From positions 2,604,001-2,668,000 of the forward strand of contig NZ_CP098732.1 in assembly GCF_023824315.1 (NCBI RefSeq): a stretch of 64,000 nt of DNA. Reading direction: 5' to 3'. Shown here piece by piece: positions 36,320 to 48,103 of this stretch. The stretch is from Acinetobacter tibetensis (GTDB lineage Bacteria > Pseudomonadota > Gammaproteobacteria > Pseudomonadales > Moraxellaceae). A model generated the notes under the pieces. It made no database searches. It was not told the DNA's origin and saw only the letters and a list, made by a program, of their open reading frames with translations. A program made the position numbers and the translations under genes. Each line of letters starts with the position of its first letter. Position 1 is the first letter of the stretch.

Positions 36320-36534
36320 GTTTGTAAAATCGACTTCTTCACTTATCAATCAGCTATAAAAATCATGTATGAAAACACTCGGCATTCAAATGCTCGGATT
36401 AACATCAATGATTCAATTTTTATGTACTCACATGGAAGAATAAAAATTATTCACCATACAGACCATTCTATATATAATCTGCTTCTAACTTTAAAACTTA
36501 ATAATTCAATAATTTAAAACCTAGAGTCATACAA

Positions 36535-37665
36535 ATGAAGAAATTTACAACTTTAGCATTCTCTATATCCATTACAGTTTTAAGTGGATGTGGAGGAGGA
36601 TCAGGTGATTCCACTTCCTCGACAACCCCATCCACTTCAAATTCAGGTTCTGGAGAATCGACCACGTTAACATGTGATCGAGGAATTCTTTTAAATTCCC
36701 AAATTACTGGAACTACTATTTTTGATGAGCCTTTATACAATTTTGATTATGAATATAAAAGTAGTGTAAATACTCCAAATTATGTAACTCAACTATATGC
36801 AGATGTGATTCAAAGAAATGGACAAATGCTCTATGTGAACTATGCACCCATTTATAATGTTAGTGCAGAAGAATTAGATAAAAGTACCGCAGAAAATGAA
36901 GAAATTTATGAAGGTTACATATTAAATAGTCAGGGGCTTTATACTCAAAAAAAACTTCAAAAACAATCTAATGGATGGCCTTACTATTACCTATCTTCAT
37001 CTCAAGGGCTACAAGTTTCAACAGGATTATTTAATGATGAATGCAGCCTAAATGCAGGAAAGCAAAATTTTAATTTTGAAAAGATTGATCTGTCAGGTAA
37101 AACGATTTCAGATATTTTCCCGACCAATCTACTCACAGGATATCCTAAAACTCAGGATTATATTTACTTACACAATCAAATTGGCATGATTCTAAAAGGG
37201 AATAAAGATGCTTTAGCCGCCCTGCTTTCAAGCACTGCGACATTCCCCGCTGGTTCTTATGTTTATATTCCCAAATCTATTGTTAATGATGATTATCAAT
37301 TTTACTTTTCCGAATCTACAGTAACAAATGCAACTAGTTTAAATGACTGGATTCAAAAATATTATGGTCAATCAGATTATACCTATAAGATTGGTAAGGT
37401 TTCTAATCTCGATGTGGCATATAGTGTAGATACTAATGGTAATCCTCTATATGAAGCTGGTGCTGATCCTGCAATTAGCAAAGATGGAAAAATTTATGAT
37501 GGAGAATGGGATGTCAAAGGTGACATACTTTCTCCAGAATACGGCATGATTTTGAATGGTCAATTAGTCAACTACGAATCAAAGGGAAGTTATACGCTAT
37601 TTAATAAATCAAGTTTTGAGTTTATTACTCAACAGATTAAAAATAACTATCCAAGCATTAATTAA
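36535..37665 (+). CDS. Unrecognised lipoprotein
   Basis: The 376-aa protein has a clear lipoprotein signal (ISITVLSGC) followed by Gly and a ~30-residue Ser/Thr/Gly-rich linker. The rest is polar and rich in Tyr, Asn and Ser, with two further cysteines (TLTCDRG and NDECSLN) that may pair. I recognise no family. Base composition is lower in GC than the genes on either side, which may indicate acquisition. It lies 215 bp after the TonB operon terminator and ends at its own terminator, so it is a single-gene unit. Similar GGGSG-type lipoproteins with unknown function are common in Acinetobacter. Confidence 0.75.
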   Translation: MKKFTTLAFSISITVLSGCGGGSGDSTSSTTPSTSNSGSGESTTLTCDRGILLNSQITGTTIFDEPLYNFDYEYKSSVNTPNYVTQLYADVIQRNGQMLYVNYAPIYNVSAEELDKSTAENEEIYEGYILNSQGLYTQKKLQKQSNGWPYYYLSSSQGLQVSTGLFNDECSLNAGKQNFNFEKIDLSGKTISDIFPTNLLTGYPKTQDYIYLHNQIGMILKGNKDALAALLSSTATFPAGSYVYIPKSIVNDDYQFYFSESTVTNATSLNDWIQKYYGQSDYTYKIGKVSNLDVAYSVDTNGNPLYEAGADPAISKDGKIYDGEWDVKGDILSPEYGMILNGQLVNYESKGSYTLFNKSSFEFITQQIKNNYPSIN

Positions 37666-37681
37666 ATTTTAAGCCTATAAT

Positions 37682-37717
37682 AAAAGAGGAGTTATTTTAA
37701 AATAACTCCTCTTTTTA
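37682..37717. terminator. Bidirectional terminator, lipoprotein / bioD
   Basis: A near-perfect inverted repeat of AAAAGAGGAGTTATTTT and its complement with flanking A and T runs lies between two convergent genes. Confidence 0.92.
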
Positions 37718-37720
37718 CAT

Positions 37721-38362
37721 TTATAGCACAGGAATATCGATCCATTGTGCTTCTGGGAAATACTTGGCTAAATAAGCTTTCAGATATTCAGAAGTATCTT
37801 TGGAAATTAATGGATCTTGCGATTCATCATTTAAGTTATAAGCCAAAGCATATAAAGGTAAGCCTCGTGCTTTTAGTGCTTCTAGGCTCAGTAAAGTATG
37901 GTTAATACTACCCAAACGCCCAGAACTGACCAAAATCACAGGAAACTTTTTCTGTTCCAAATAATCAATGGTCAGTAATTCTGTGGTGAGTGGCACCATT
38001 AAACCGCCAGCACCTTCCAGTAACACCACCTCAAATTTTTCTGCCAATTGCTGTGTTGCAGCTTCAATTTTAGCAAAATCAATGTCACGACCATCCAGTT
38101 TGGTGGCTAAATGTGGTGAAGCAGGATAAGTAAAAATTTCTGGCATGGTCAGTTTACTTTCATCTTCTGGCAACCAACCTGTACCCATAATTTCACGGTG
38201 CTGCTGAATATCTTCAGACACATCCACATTGCCCGTTTGAATCAGTTTTTGGGTAATGACATGCTGACCTTGCGCATTCCATAACTTCGCCAGATATCCT
38301 GTGGTATAGGTCTTGCCAATGCCTGTATCAATTCCACTGACAAAATAGATGTCTGCCGTCAT
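37721..38362 (-). CDS. bioD: Dethiobiotin synthetase
   Basis: The 213-aa ATP-dependent carboxylase forms dethiobiotin from diaminopelargonate. It opens MTADIYFVSGIDTGIGKT with the P-loop, then has VVLLEGAGGLMVPL and SSGRLGSINHTLLSL. The ATG at 38362 is supported by GGAGA 5 nt upstream and by a 4-bp overlap with the bioC stop (ATGA); the longer reading frame upstream only overlaps bioC. It is the last gene of the biotin operon. Confidence 0.95.
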   Translation of the reverse strand: MTADIYFVSGIDTGIGKTYTTGYLAKLWNAQGQHVITQKLIQTGNVDVSEDIQQHREIMGTGWLPEDESKLTMPEIFTYPASPHLATKLDGRDIDFAKIEAATQQLAEKFEVVLLEGAGGLMVPLTTELLTIDYLEQKKFPVILVSSGRLGSINHTLLSLEALKARGLPLYALAYNLNDESQDPLISKDTSEYLKAYLAKYFPEAQWIDIPVL

Positions 38363-39141
38363 GTTGTTCTCCGTGCAATACAATAAATCGGGTGATAGCT
38401 GAGTGCATACTGTGCTTGCCCTTGCTGATCCATCTCCGAAAACTGCTGATAATCTTGATAAAACTGTTGTAACGTTTTCTTGGTCCAACGATGTGAAATA
38501 TTGGTCGCAGTGACACCCGTGGCTTTTAAATGCTGTAACACCTGCTTGGGATGGGTAAAGTACAGCGTGGTCAGTTGTTCACTGAGGTGTAAAACCTCGA
38601 ACCCCGATTGAATTAACGCTCGCTCCAGTTCAGGCATGCTGTGATATTCCAGTCCCTGCCCCGTTAAGGTTTTAATTTCTTTTAAATTCTGCTGTCCAAA
38701 AATGGAAAAACAGAAGAAACCTTCTTGCACCAAAGCATGTGCGACTTTAGTAAAAACTGCCTGTAAATCTATCATCCACTGTAAGGCAGAACTGGAAGTC
38801 ACCACGTTTAATTGTGTTGGAAACTCAAGTTGTTCAATGTCCCCAATTCGCCATTCAATTTGTTGCTGTTGCGGAAAATGGCGTGCAACCTCAGTATATA
38901 GATCATTTAAAATCAGGTGATCCATTTGCAAATTTTGCAATAAAAGGTGACTCAAATTTCCAGAACCACAACCAATTTCAAAGACCCGCGCCTGATGACG
39001 AGTCGGCAAATGATCGAGCATCAATTGCATTAAATGTTGGCAAATTTGTTTTTGCACAATGGCATGTTCAGTATAGCTTTGTCCCGCTTGTGCAAAACGC
39101 TGAGCAACACGAGATTTATCTATTTGAGATGGATTCAACAC
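38359..39141 (-). CDS. bioC: Malonyl-ACP O-methyltransferase
   Basis: The 260-aa SAM-dependent methyltransferase starts the pimelate pathway by masking malonyl-ACP as its methyl ester. It has KSRVAQRFAQAGQSYTEHA near the N-terminus, SAM motif VFEIGCGSGNLSHLL, and SSALQWM, all BioC-like. The likely start is GTG at 39141 (a TTG follows at 39138); no good ribosome site is visible, so translation may be coupled to bioF, whose stop is 6 bp away. It overlaps bioD by 4 bp. Confidence 0.93.
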   Translation of the reverse strand: MLNPSQIDKSRVAQRFAQAGQSYTEHAIVQKQICQHLMQLMLDHLPTRHQARVFEIGCGSGNLSHLLLQNLQMDHLILNDLYTEVARHFPQQQQIEWRIGDIEQLEFPTQLNVVTSSSALQWMIDLQAVFTKVAHALVQEGFFCFSIFGQQNLKEIKTLTGQGLEYHSMPELERALIQSGFEVLHLSEQLTTLYFTHPKQVLQHLKATGVTATNISHRWTKKTLQQFYQDYQQFSEMDQQGQAQYALSYHPIYCIARRTT

Positions 39142-39147
39142 TAAAAC

Positions 39148-40305
39148 TCATAACAAAACGACAAACTGATCCAGTTCATCTTGCTGAAATTGGGTATTTA
39201 AACAAATACGTAAACGCGAACTTTGTACAGGAACCGTCGGTGGACGAACAGGCATAATATAAAAGCCTGCTTGCTGTAATTGTGCCGCAGTATCTACTGT
39301 TTTTTGCGACTCACCAATAATCACGGGCACAATATGACTGGTCGATGGACAAGCATAGCCTTTTGCCTGTATCGCTTGTTGTAAATAACTGCTTAATTGT
39401 TGTAAATGCTGACGGCTGGCATTCATACCCAATATTTTTTGGAAAATGAAGTTGGTCCATGCCATACACATCGGCGGTTGTGCGGTACTAAAAATTAAAG
39501 AACGCATGCGATTAATCAGAAATTCACGGATAATCGGATGGCAAATTAAGTAGCCACCGACTGAGGCCATCGCCTTACCAAATGTCCCTACCAAAAAGTC
39601 AATTTGCTCAATCACTTGATATTGTTCGGCACAACCTAAACCTTGTTCACCACGCACACCAATCGCATGTGCTTCATCCACATACAGCATGACTTTGGCA
39701 AATTGGGACTTAATACGAGCTAATTCTGCCAAATCAGTTTCATCGCCATCCATACTAAAAATGGATTCAGTCACCACAATAATGCGCTCAAAAGCCTCAT
39801 CATCATGATATTTCTGCAACAATTGCGACAAATGCTGTAAGTCATTATGGCGATAACGGACATACTTGGCAGAGGAAAGACGAATCCCGTCAATCATACT
39901 GGCATGCACCAACTTATCCGCAAGAATAAGCGTCTTGGCATCACTGACCGCAGGTAAAATTCCAATATTCATGTGGTAGCCACTGTTGAATAACAGCGCA
40001 GCACGTCCAGCAAAAGCCTGACTTAAACTGGCTTCGAGCTGTTCATATTCAGGAAAATTCCCTGTCAATAAACGCGAAGATGATGAGCTCATCAGACGAT
40101 GCGCATTCGGAGTTTCATCAAAAAACTGTTCGCGTAAGCTCAGATCTGAAGCCAAGCCCAAATAGTCATTTGAAGCTAAATTCAACATACGGCGTTGCTG
40201 AATTTCAATCCACTTCCCTTGTTGGGAGTTTGACGTAAATTGACGTAAATTGCCCTGCTGTTTTAGCTCATCCAACTGTGCAGCATAATGGTCTAACAAA
40301 TTCAT
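39148..40305 (-). CDS. bioF: 8-amino-7-oxononanoate synthase
   Basis: The 385-aa PLP enzyme condenses pimeloyl-ACP with alanine. It has [44 protein letters not shown] and the PLP lysine at K244 in [13 protein letters not shown]. The start overlaps the bioA stop by 4 bp. Confidence 0.96.
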   Translation of the reverse strand: MNLLDHYAAQLDELKQQGNLRQFTSNSQQGKWIEIQQRRMLNLASNDYLGLASDLSLREQFFDETPNAHRLMSSSSSRLLTGNFPEYEQLEASLSQAFAGRAALLFNSGYHMNIGILPAVSDAKTLILADKLVHASMIDGIRLSSAKYVRYRHNDLQHLSQLLQKYHDDEAFERIIVVTESIFSMDGDETDLAELARIKSQFAKVMLYVDEAHAIGVRGEQGLGCAEQYQVIEQIDFLVGTFGKAMASVGGYLICHPIIREFLINRMRSLIFSTAQPPMCMAWTNFIFQKILGMNASRQHLQQLSSYLQQAIQAKGYACPSTSHIVPVIIGESQKTVDTAAQLQQAGFYIMPVRPPTVPVQSSRLRICLNTQFQQDELDQFVVLL

Positions 40306-41585
40306 GCGGCTTCCTCTTGCATATGGCGAACCACATCCACCAATTCAGTCAATAAAGTATCCAACTGCGTTTCAGAAATGACATACGGCGGCATTACGTA
40401 GACCAACTTACCAAATGGACGAATCCAAATGCCACGTTTTACAAATTCTTGTTGTAGCGTTTTCATATCGACATTAAAGTTCAGCTCAACCACACCAATC
40501 GCCCCTAACACGCGTACATCCTGCACATAATTGAGTTGTGCTAATGGTGCAAGATGTTGCTGCAATTGGTTGCCAATGCGCTGGATGGTACTTTGCCAGT
40601 CTTGAGACACCAAGAGTTGCGTGCTGCGTAATGCCACTGCACAAGCCAATGGATTGGCCATAAAGGTGGGGCCATGCATAAACACGCCCGCTTCACCTTT
40701 AGAGATGGTTTCAGCCACATGCTTCGAGGTTAAGGTTGCAGACAGCGTCATATAACCACCTGTTAAGCCTTTGCCGATACACATAATATCGGGTTCAACT
40801 TGCGCATGTTCCCAAGCAAAGAGTTTGCCTGTACGCCCAAAACCTGTTGCGATTTCATCAAAAATGAGCAGGATATTATATTTTTCACAAAGCAGTTTGG
40901 CTTGGCGCAAATACTCAGGATGGTAGAAACGCATGCCACCTGCACCCTGCACAATCGGCTCAATAATCAGACCCGCAATACTGTGATGATGCTGTTCCAA
41001 GGTCTTAGCAAGTTCAGCAATATCAGTAGGATCCCAAGTCTGATCAAAACCGACTTGTGGTGCAGAAACAAAAATTCGATTTGGCAAGCTGCTGCCAAAA
41101 ATCTGATGCATGCCCGTCACAGGATCACACACCGACATCGCATTCCACGTATCCCCGTGATAGCCAGAACGTGGCGTGACAAAATTGGTCTTTTCTGTAT
41201 TGCCCTGTGCCGCCCAATATTGCACTGCCATTTTTAGCGCGACTTCGACTGCAACAGAACCTGAATCGGCATAGAAAATTTTGTCTAAACTGGGTGGCGT
41301 AATCTCTAATAACAGTTTGCCCAGTTCAATCGCAGGATCATGGGTAAAACCACCAAACATAATATGCGACATATTTTGCAACTGATCGGTCACCGCCTGA
41401 TTCAAATCTGGGTGGTTATAACCATGAATCGCACACCACCATGACGACATACCATCAATCAGTTGGCGTCCATCATCCAGTTCAATTACTGCCCCATAAG
41501 CTTTCTTTACTTTGAAAGTTGGCAGCGGATTGGTCATAGAGGTATAAGGATGCCAGATATGTTCAAGGTCAAATAAATCAGTCAT
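40302..41585 (-). CDS. bioA: Adenosylmethionine-8-amino-7-oxononanoate aminotransferase
   Basis: The 427-aa class III aminotransferase converts KAPA to diaminopelargonate using SAM as amino donor. It has [50 protein letters not shown] and PLP lysine K272 in [11 protein letters not shown]. The DGMSSWW and HPYTSM motifs distinguish BioA from other class III enzymes. It overlaps bioF by 4 bp. Confidence 0.96.
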   Translation of the reverse strand: MTDLFDLEHIWHPYTSMTNPLPTFKVKKAYGAVIELDDGRQLIDGMSSWWCAIHGYNHPDLNQAVTDQLQNMSHIMFGGFTHDPAIELGKLLLEITPPSLDKIFYADSGSVAVEVALKMAVQYWAAQGNTEKTNFVTPRSGYHGDTWNAMSVCDPVTGMHQIFGSSLPNRIFVSAPQVGFDQTWDPTDIAELAKTLEQHHHSIAGLIIEPIVQGAGGMRFYHPEYLRQAKLLCEKYNILLIFDEIATGFGRTGKLFAWEHAQVEPDIMCIGKGLTGGYMTLSATLTSKHVAETISKGEAGVFMHGPTFMANPLACAVALRSTQLLVSQDWQSTIQRIGNQLQQHLAPLAQLNYVQDVRVLGAIGVVELNFNVDMKTLQQEFVKRGIWIRPFGKLVYVMPPYVISETQLDTLLTELVDVVRHMQEEAA

Positions 41586-41690
41586 CCATAACTCCTGTGG
41601 TGTCGTATTTTTTGCAATGTGGGCTATCTTAAACCTGCAAGTTTCTAAAAAACATTGCGAGAATGGTCATTCCTAGACAGCCTGAAGTGG

Positions 41691-42404
41691 TTACTTCAGA
41701 AAATCTTCAATAATTTGCATAGTTTGTTCAACTTGGAAGCAAAGAAAACCATGCGAAGCATGTTCAATACTTACAACTTTTACATTTTCTGCAAGTAATT
41801 GCTGCATATTTTGAATAATTTCGCAAGGAACCAGAGCATCTTTCTCGGCAAACACATGCAATTGCTGCCCTGTATAATGCTCCAAAGTTTTGGCTAAATT
41901 CAACTGCTCCAATAACACTAAACCTTGTTCTAATAGTGAAATTGGTTGTGGCTTAATCAGTTTTTGCATTTGAACAAAATCTTTCTTGGCAGAATCTGCA
42001 CCTTGGCACACCAAAAATCCAAAGCGCTTGAGCGTTGCCACAGCATCTTGTTGAAAGGACAATTTAAATTGCTTAAATGTTTCTTGTGGCATAGCAGTTG
42101 ACCAAGTCGCTTGAGCAACAAAACATGGATTCGATGCCAAAGTAATCAACGTTTTCTGTTCCGCATACTGTTGTTCAAGCTGTTGTACTAACAATGTGGC
42201 AAGTTGACCACCTAAAGACCAGCCCATAATCACATCAAAGCGATGTGCCAGTTCGACATGGTGTTGCAGAATATCTGCATCCAAGGCATTAAAAATATTG
42301 ATTAGCTCAACGACATATCCCTGTTGTTGTAGCTTATGTTGTAAAGGCTCTAACAGTTGTGTACCACCACCCCAACCCGTAATCAGTAAAATACTTTTGT
42401 TCAA
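41691..42404 (-). CDS. bioH: Pimeloyl-ACP methyl ester carboxylesterase, BioH-like
   Basis: The 237-aa alpha/beta hydrolase has a BioH-like opening (ITGWGGGTQLLEPL), nucleophile Ser63 in GWSLGG, ASNPCFVAQATWS (compare ASSPCFSA of E. coli BioH), Asp189 in EKDALVP and His218 in HASHGF. It would free pimeloyl-ACP from its methyl ester, the step that ends the BioC route. It lies 105 bp upstream of bioA on the same strand, so all five biotin genes may be one unit. The symbol is well supported by context and motifs, less by overall identity. Confidence 0.85.
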   Translation of the reverse strand: MNKSILLITGWGGGTQLLEPLQHKLQQQGYVVELINIFNALDADILQHHVELAHRFDVIMGWSLGGQLATLLVQQLEQQYAEQKTLITLASNPCFVAQATWSTAMPQETFKQFKLSFQQDAVATLKRFGFLVCQGADSAKKDFVQMQKLIKPQPISLLEQGLVLLEQLNLAKTLEHYTGQQLHVFAEKDALVPCEIIQNMQQLLAENVKVVSIEHASHGFLCFQVEQTMQIIEDFLK

Positions 42405-42652
42405 CGTTTTGCTCTAAAAATAAAACTTTGCACAGCAGTATAACTGCTTTTATTTTGCGACTGAGCTGCATTTCCTATCATTCTCAAACTGCAAAGTCAC
42501 ACTGTTTCACCTGATAAAGTCATCCCAAACATGGTTCAGGTTTTAATCCACTCACCAATCACCACACGTAGCCATTCTAGAATTTTGTTGTACGGGTGAC
42601 AGCAATTGTTTGCTAAGATAAAGTTTCCTTAGCAGCGAAAAATTAGAAGAAA

Positions 42653-43222
42653 ATGACTTTGAATCAATTGCTCCGTGTTAGCTTAATGGGTATGACCTGT
42701 AGTTTCGGGACTTATCATTTAACTCATGCCGAAACTTCGATTTTTTCTTCTTCTTCCTCAAGTCAAAAACAATGGGTTGGACAGGCAGCACCTAGCTTTA
42801 AATTACAAGATCAAAATGGCAAATGGCACGAATCCAAACAATATCGTGGTCAGTGGATGGTCTTGTATTTTTATCCCAAAGATGACTCCCCAGGCTGCAC
42901 TCAAGAAGCCAACCAGTTTAAAGCGCTGTATCCAAAATTCTTAAAAGCAAATGCTGTGGTCTTGGGCGTCAGCCTAGACGATGTTAAATCCCATCAAAAA
43001 TTTTCCAGCAAATTGGGACTCCCTTTTCCAATTTTGGCCGATCAAAAACAACAACTTGCAGGTCAGTTCAGCATAGTCCGTAATTTTGGTGTAGCTCAAA
43101 TTACCAAGCGTGAAACTTTCTTGATTGATCCTAAGGGTACTATTGTCTACCACTACAGCAGTGTGAACACACAAACCCATGCCAAACAGGTTCTTGCAGA
43201 TATTCAAAAAATAAAATGGTAA
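42653..43222 (+). CDS. Exported peroxiredoxin, Bcp/PrxQ-type
   Basis: The 189-aa AhpC/TSA-family protein has a Sec signal peptide ending THA, so it should act in the periplasm. The peroxidatic Cys82 is in PKDDSPGCTQEA. Position 87, where PrxQ proteins have the resolving cysteine (C+5), is Asn, and no other cysteine remains in the mature part, so it should act by a 1-Cys mechanism. FPILADQKQQLA and ETFLIDPKGTIVYHY are typical. It is followed 6 bp later by a small membrane protein gene. Confidence 0.9.
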   Translation: MTLNQLLRVSLMGMTCSFGTYHLTHAETSIFSSSSSSQKQWVGQAAPSFKLQDQNGKWHESKQYRGQWMVLYFYPKDDSPGCTQEANQFKALYPKFLKANAVVLGVSLDDVKSHQKFSSKLGLPFPILADQKQQLAGQFSIVRNFGVAQITKRETFLIDPKGTIVYHYSSVNTQTHAKQVLADIQKIKW

Positions 43223-43228
43223 TCACTA

Positions 43229-43738
43229 ATGCAATTACAAAACAATGAAAAAATTTTATATAAAACAAAGCCTATAAATTCTATTTACCTATTTTTCCTA
43301 TGTATGGTCATAGCAATATATGTTTCTTTTGCACTTCCGTTGCAGTCTAAACATTTTATAATGTTGGCTATATTATGCTTGTTGAGTTTTTTCAGATTTT
43401 TTGACTCTATCATTGTTACCAACCAACGTATCATTTCACATCTGTTTTTACGTCAGCGTACAGTTCAACTTTCTACATTGCAACAACCACCTTTTCTCAC
43501 GATTGATCCTAAAAAATTCAGACAATATGAATGGCAACGTAAATTATTAAAAAAAAATTTCCAAGATTTTTGGCTATATAAAACAGATATTTATTTTAAA
43601 CAATTAATTAGTGTAGTAGATCCAACCCCTTTAGAAAGAATCCCTTTATCTCTTTTTTCAAAAAAACAGAAAGATCGAATCATTCAAACATTGGCACAAT
43701 CATGGCAACTTGATCCAACGATTGAACATCGAGAATAA
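43229..43738 (+). CDS. Small membrane protein with PH-like domain
   Basis: The 169-aa protein has two N-terminal membrane helices (SIYLFFLCMVIAIYVSFALP and FIMLAILCLLSFFRFF) and then IIVTNQRIISHLFLRQRTVQL, the pattern of a bacterial pleckstrin-like (bPH/YdbS-type) domain. No function can be assigned. It starts 6 bp after the peroxiredoxin gene and should be co-transcribed with it. Confidence 0.75.
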   Translation: MQLQNNEKILYKTKPINSIYLFFLCMVIAIYVSFALPLQSKHFIMLAILCLLSFFRFFDSIIVTNQRIISHLFLRQRTVQLSTLQQPPFLTIDPKKFRQYEWQRKLLKKNFQDFWLYKTDIYFKQLISVVDPTPLERIPLSLFSKKQKDRIIQTLAQSWQLDPTIEHRE

Positions 43739-43771
43739 GCTGTAATTTGATATCAAAAAAATTTAAACCAT

Positions 43772-43801
43772 AAAAAACCCAGTATTTACTGGGTTTTTTT
43801 A
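43772..43801. terminator. Bidirectional terminator before bacterioferritin gene
   Basis: AAAAAACCCAGTA and its complement form a hairpin with A and T runs on both sides between convergent genes. Confidence 0.92.
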
Positions 43802-43809
43802 TTTGAATC

Positions 43810-44274
43810 TTACATTTGCGACTGAATATAATTTTGTAAGCCAATCAATTCAATTAAGCGAATTTGCTTTTCTAACCAGTAAGTATGATCTTCTTCAGTA
43901 TCTGACATTTGCTGACGTAACATATCACGCGTGACATAATCACCTTTTTCTTCCGCCAGTTTCACGCCTTGCGCCAATTTCTCACGTACATGATATTCAA
44001 GTGCCAAGTCTGCCTTTAAACAGGTCACGACATCTTGTCCCACATCAATATCATCACGGTGCATATTCGGTGTACCTTCTAGGAAAAGTACACGACGAAT
44101 CAAGGCATCTGCATGTGCTGCTTCTTCTTGCATTTCATGATCAATACGTTCAAAGATTTTACTTAAGCCCCAATCTTCATACATACGTGAATGAATAAGA
44201 TATTGATCGCGAGCTGCTAGTTCCCCACCAATCAACATATTTAAATAGTCTACTACTTCTGGATTGCCGCGCAT
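43810..44274 (-). CDS. bfr: Bacterioferritin, subunit lacking the heme methionine
   Basis: The 154-aa ferritin-like protein stores iron. Against E. coli Bfr, ferroxidase residues Glu18, Glu51, His54, Glu94 and the C-terminal E-x-x-H pair are kept ([31 protein letters not shown]). The heme-ligating Met52 is Ala here (EEAAHAD instead of DEMKHAD). It thus resembles the heme-free partner subunit (as in FtnA/BfrA of Pseudomonas), and a second bfr elsewhere is expected. No bfd gene is adjacent. Confidence 0.93.
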   Translation of the reverse strand: MRGNPEVVDYLNMLIGGELAARDQYLIHSRMYEDWGLSKIFERIDHEMQEEAAHADALIRRVLFLEGTPNMHRDDIDVGQDVVTCLKADLALEYHVREKLAQGVKLAEEKGDYVTRDMLRQQMSDTEEDHTYWLEKQIRLIELIGLQNYIQSQM

Positions 44275-44577
44275 CTCGTTATACCCCTACCTTTTTCAAA
44301 TATTATGGCGACATTTGAAAAGGATTGCAAAAGTTAAATTTTGTAAGTTTATGATTTTTATAAAATTAAAATGAGAAACATACGCATTTGCAGTTTAATT
44401 TAAGTCATTTTTCGCATATAAAATAAGCCTTTGCAGTATTTTGCATCTTAGGGCAAAGGCTATTTCATTCAAAATTTTGCTTATTTTAAAATTTGTAACT
44501 ATTTTAAATAGCCCTTATTTCACCACGTCTTTAAAACATCACGAAGTTAAAATTATCACACCATCATTTTTTTATTA
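44275..44577 (-). other. Intergenic region with hairpin downstream of a decayed gene
   Basis: This 303-bp AT-rich gap has no gene. It should hold the bfr promoter. At 44424-44462 AGCCTTTGC pairs with GCAAAGGCT; on the minus strand TATTTTAT follows. It may be the old terminator of the decayed gene at 44578-44824. Confidence 0.5.
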
Positions 44578-44824
44578 TTAAAAATAAAAAGTTACACTCA
44601 ATTTAGAGCTGCGAGTCCCCACTGTTGCATAGTAAGTGTTAAATACACCTTCTAAGATTTTTTCTTGATCACGTTGTCTATATGGGATAATCAAGTCGTC
44701 TTTAGCTCGCCCAATTTGGTTTTATAACGTGCATCAACATCTACGTTGAAATGACGCATAAGTTAGATACCTGTTTCCCATAAGCAAAGACTTTCATCAC
44801 ATTCGCGCTTACACTATGCCAATA
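44578..44824 (-). pseudogene. Frameshifted C-terminal remnant of an outer membrane protein gene
   Basis: Three minus-strand pieces in different frames join into one plausible protein end. Piece 1 (about 44824-44762) reads YWHSVSANVMKVFAYGKQVSN in effect, piece 2 (44759-44715) MRHFNVDVDARYKTK, piece 3 (about 44722-44578) NQIGRAKDDLIIPYRQR, then EGVFNTYYATVGTRSS, KLSVTFYF and stop. Alternating strands and a terminal phenylalanine are typical of a beta-barrel protein. Two frameshifts at least break it, and the 5' part is absent where the SDR gene begins. I cannot name the family. Confidence 0.5.
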
Positions 44825-44847
44825 CCTAAAACAACAACGGTTGATCT

Positions 44848-45915
44848 ATGACAAACTTAGCAACACAAGCACCTGTACTGGTCACAGGTGCCTCGGGTTA
44901 TATTGCCAGTTGGGTAATTCAAAAATTATTAACCCAAGGCTATACCGTACATGCCACTGTCCGTGACCTGAACAAAACTCAAAGCTTCGCGCATTTATCT
45001 AAAATTGCAGAAAGCAGCACAGGAACACTCAAACTATTTAAAGCGAATTTGCTCGAACCAAATTCATTTAAAGAAGCCATGCAGGGCTGTGAAATTGTGT
45101 TTCATATGGCGTCACCTTTTGTCGTTACCAACTATAAAGATGCCGTGAAAGACATCATTGAACCTGCTGTTTTAGGTACAGAAAATGTTTTAAACACCGT
45201 GAATGAAACTGAGTCAGTCAAACGCGTCATTCTCACTTCGAGCATTGCATCGACATATGGTGATGCCGTGGATATTTTAAAAACTGATCATAATACTTTT
45301 GATGAAAGTCACTGGAATACCAGCAGCTCAGAAACCCATCAGCCTTATCCATATTCTAAAGTGATGGCTGAACGTAAAGCTTGGGAAATGGCAGATGCAC
45401 AAAACCGTTGGCAATTGATTTGCATTAACCCAGCATTGGTCTTTGGTCATTCATTAACGCAAAATACGCAGTCAGGTTCAATTGAGGTCTTACAACAATT
45501 TACCAATGGCTTAACTCTCGCTGGTGTTCCACCCATGTGGAATGGTGTGGTCGATGTTCAAGATGTCGCCGAAGCACACCTACAGGCGGCATTTAACCCA
45601 AAAGCAACAGGCCGTTACATCGTCAGTGGCGATACTTTGAGTTTGCTTGAAATTGGTCAATTACTTAAAGCACATTTTGGTTGGAAGTTTCCATTTCCAC
45701 GCAATGAACTGCCAAAAACGGCCTTTAAAGTGATTGGTCCGTTCATTGGTTTTAGTCGTGAATTTGTTGAGCTGAATATGGGTTACCCTATTTATTTTGA
45801 TGCGAGCAAGAGCCAAAAAGAATTAGGTTTACAGTATCGCGATGTCAAAGAAAGCTTGATTGAGCACTTTCAACAATTGCTCAACGATGGTCTGATCAAA
45901 CAATATATTCCTTAA
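44848..45915 (+). CDS. NAD(P)-dependent SDR reductase (dihydroflavonol-reductase-like)
   Basis: The 355-aa extended SDR protein has the nucleotide loop VTGASGYIASWV near residue 12, FHMASPF, LTSSIAS with the catalytic Ser, and YPYSKVMAERKAW with the Tyr-x-x-x-Lys pair. This is the pattern of dihydroflavonol-4-reductase/aldehyde reductase relatives, usually acting on aldehydes or ketones. Substrate is unknown. It stands alone, starting at the point where the decayed gene breaks off, and ends at a strong terminator. Confidence 0.88.
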   Translation: MTNLATQAPVLVTGASGYIASWVIQKLLTQGYTVHATVRDLNKTQSFAHLSKIAESSTGTLKLFKANLLEPNSFKEAMQGCEIVFHMASPFVVTNYKDAVKDIIEPAVLGTENVLNTVNETESVKRVILTSSIASTYGDAVDILKTDHNTFDESHWNTSSSETHQPYPYSKVMAERKAWEMADAQNRWQLICINPALVFGHSLTQNTQSGSIEVLQQFTNGLTLAGVPPMWNGVVDVQDVAEAHLQAAFNPKATGRYIVSGDTLSLLEIGQLLKAHFGWKFPFPRNELPKTAFKVIGPFIGFSREFVELNMGYPIYFDASKSQKELGLQYRDVKESLIEHFQQLLNDGLIKQYIP

Positions 45916-45923
45916 TAATCACT

Positions 45924-45958
45924 ATAAAAAAAGACACCTTATCGGTGTCTTTTTTTAT
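45924..45958. terminator. Bidirectional terminator, SDR gene / ligA
   Basis: Hairpin AAAGACACC / GGTGTCTTT with TTATC loop and long A and T runs, between convergent genes. Confidence 0.93.
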
Positions 45959-45976
45959 TTCATACAAATCAAAAAT

Positions 45977-48088
<2,112 letters not shown>

Positions 48089-48103
48089 TCATTTTCAATT
48101 TGA

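Noticed and set aside
36305..36517. Plus-strand frame of 70 codons after the TonB operon
   Set aside because: It starts at the terminator and has no ribosome site or family features.
38363..38488. A longer BioD with 42 extra N-terminal residues
   Set aside because: The extension lies wholly within bioC, has no similarity to BioD, and the ATG at 38362 has a good ribosome site and a 4-bp overlap.
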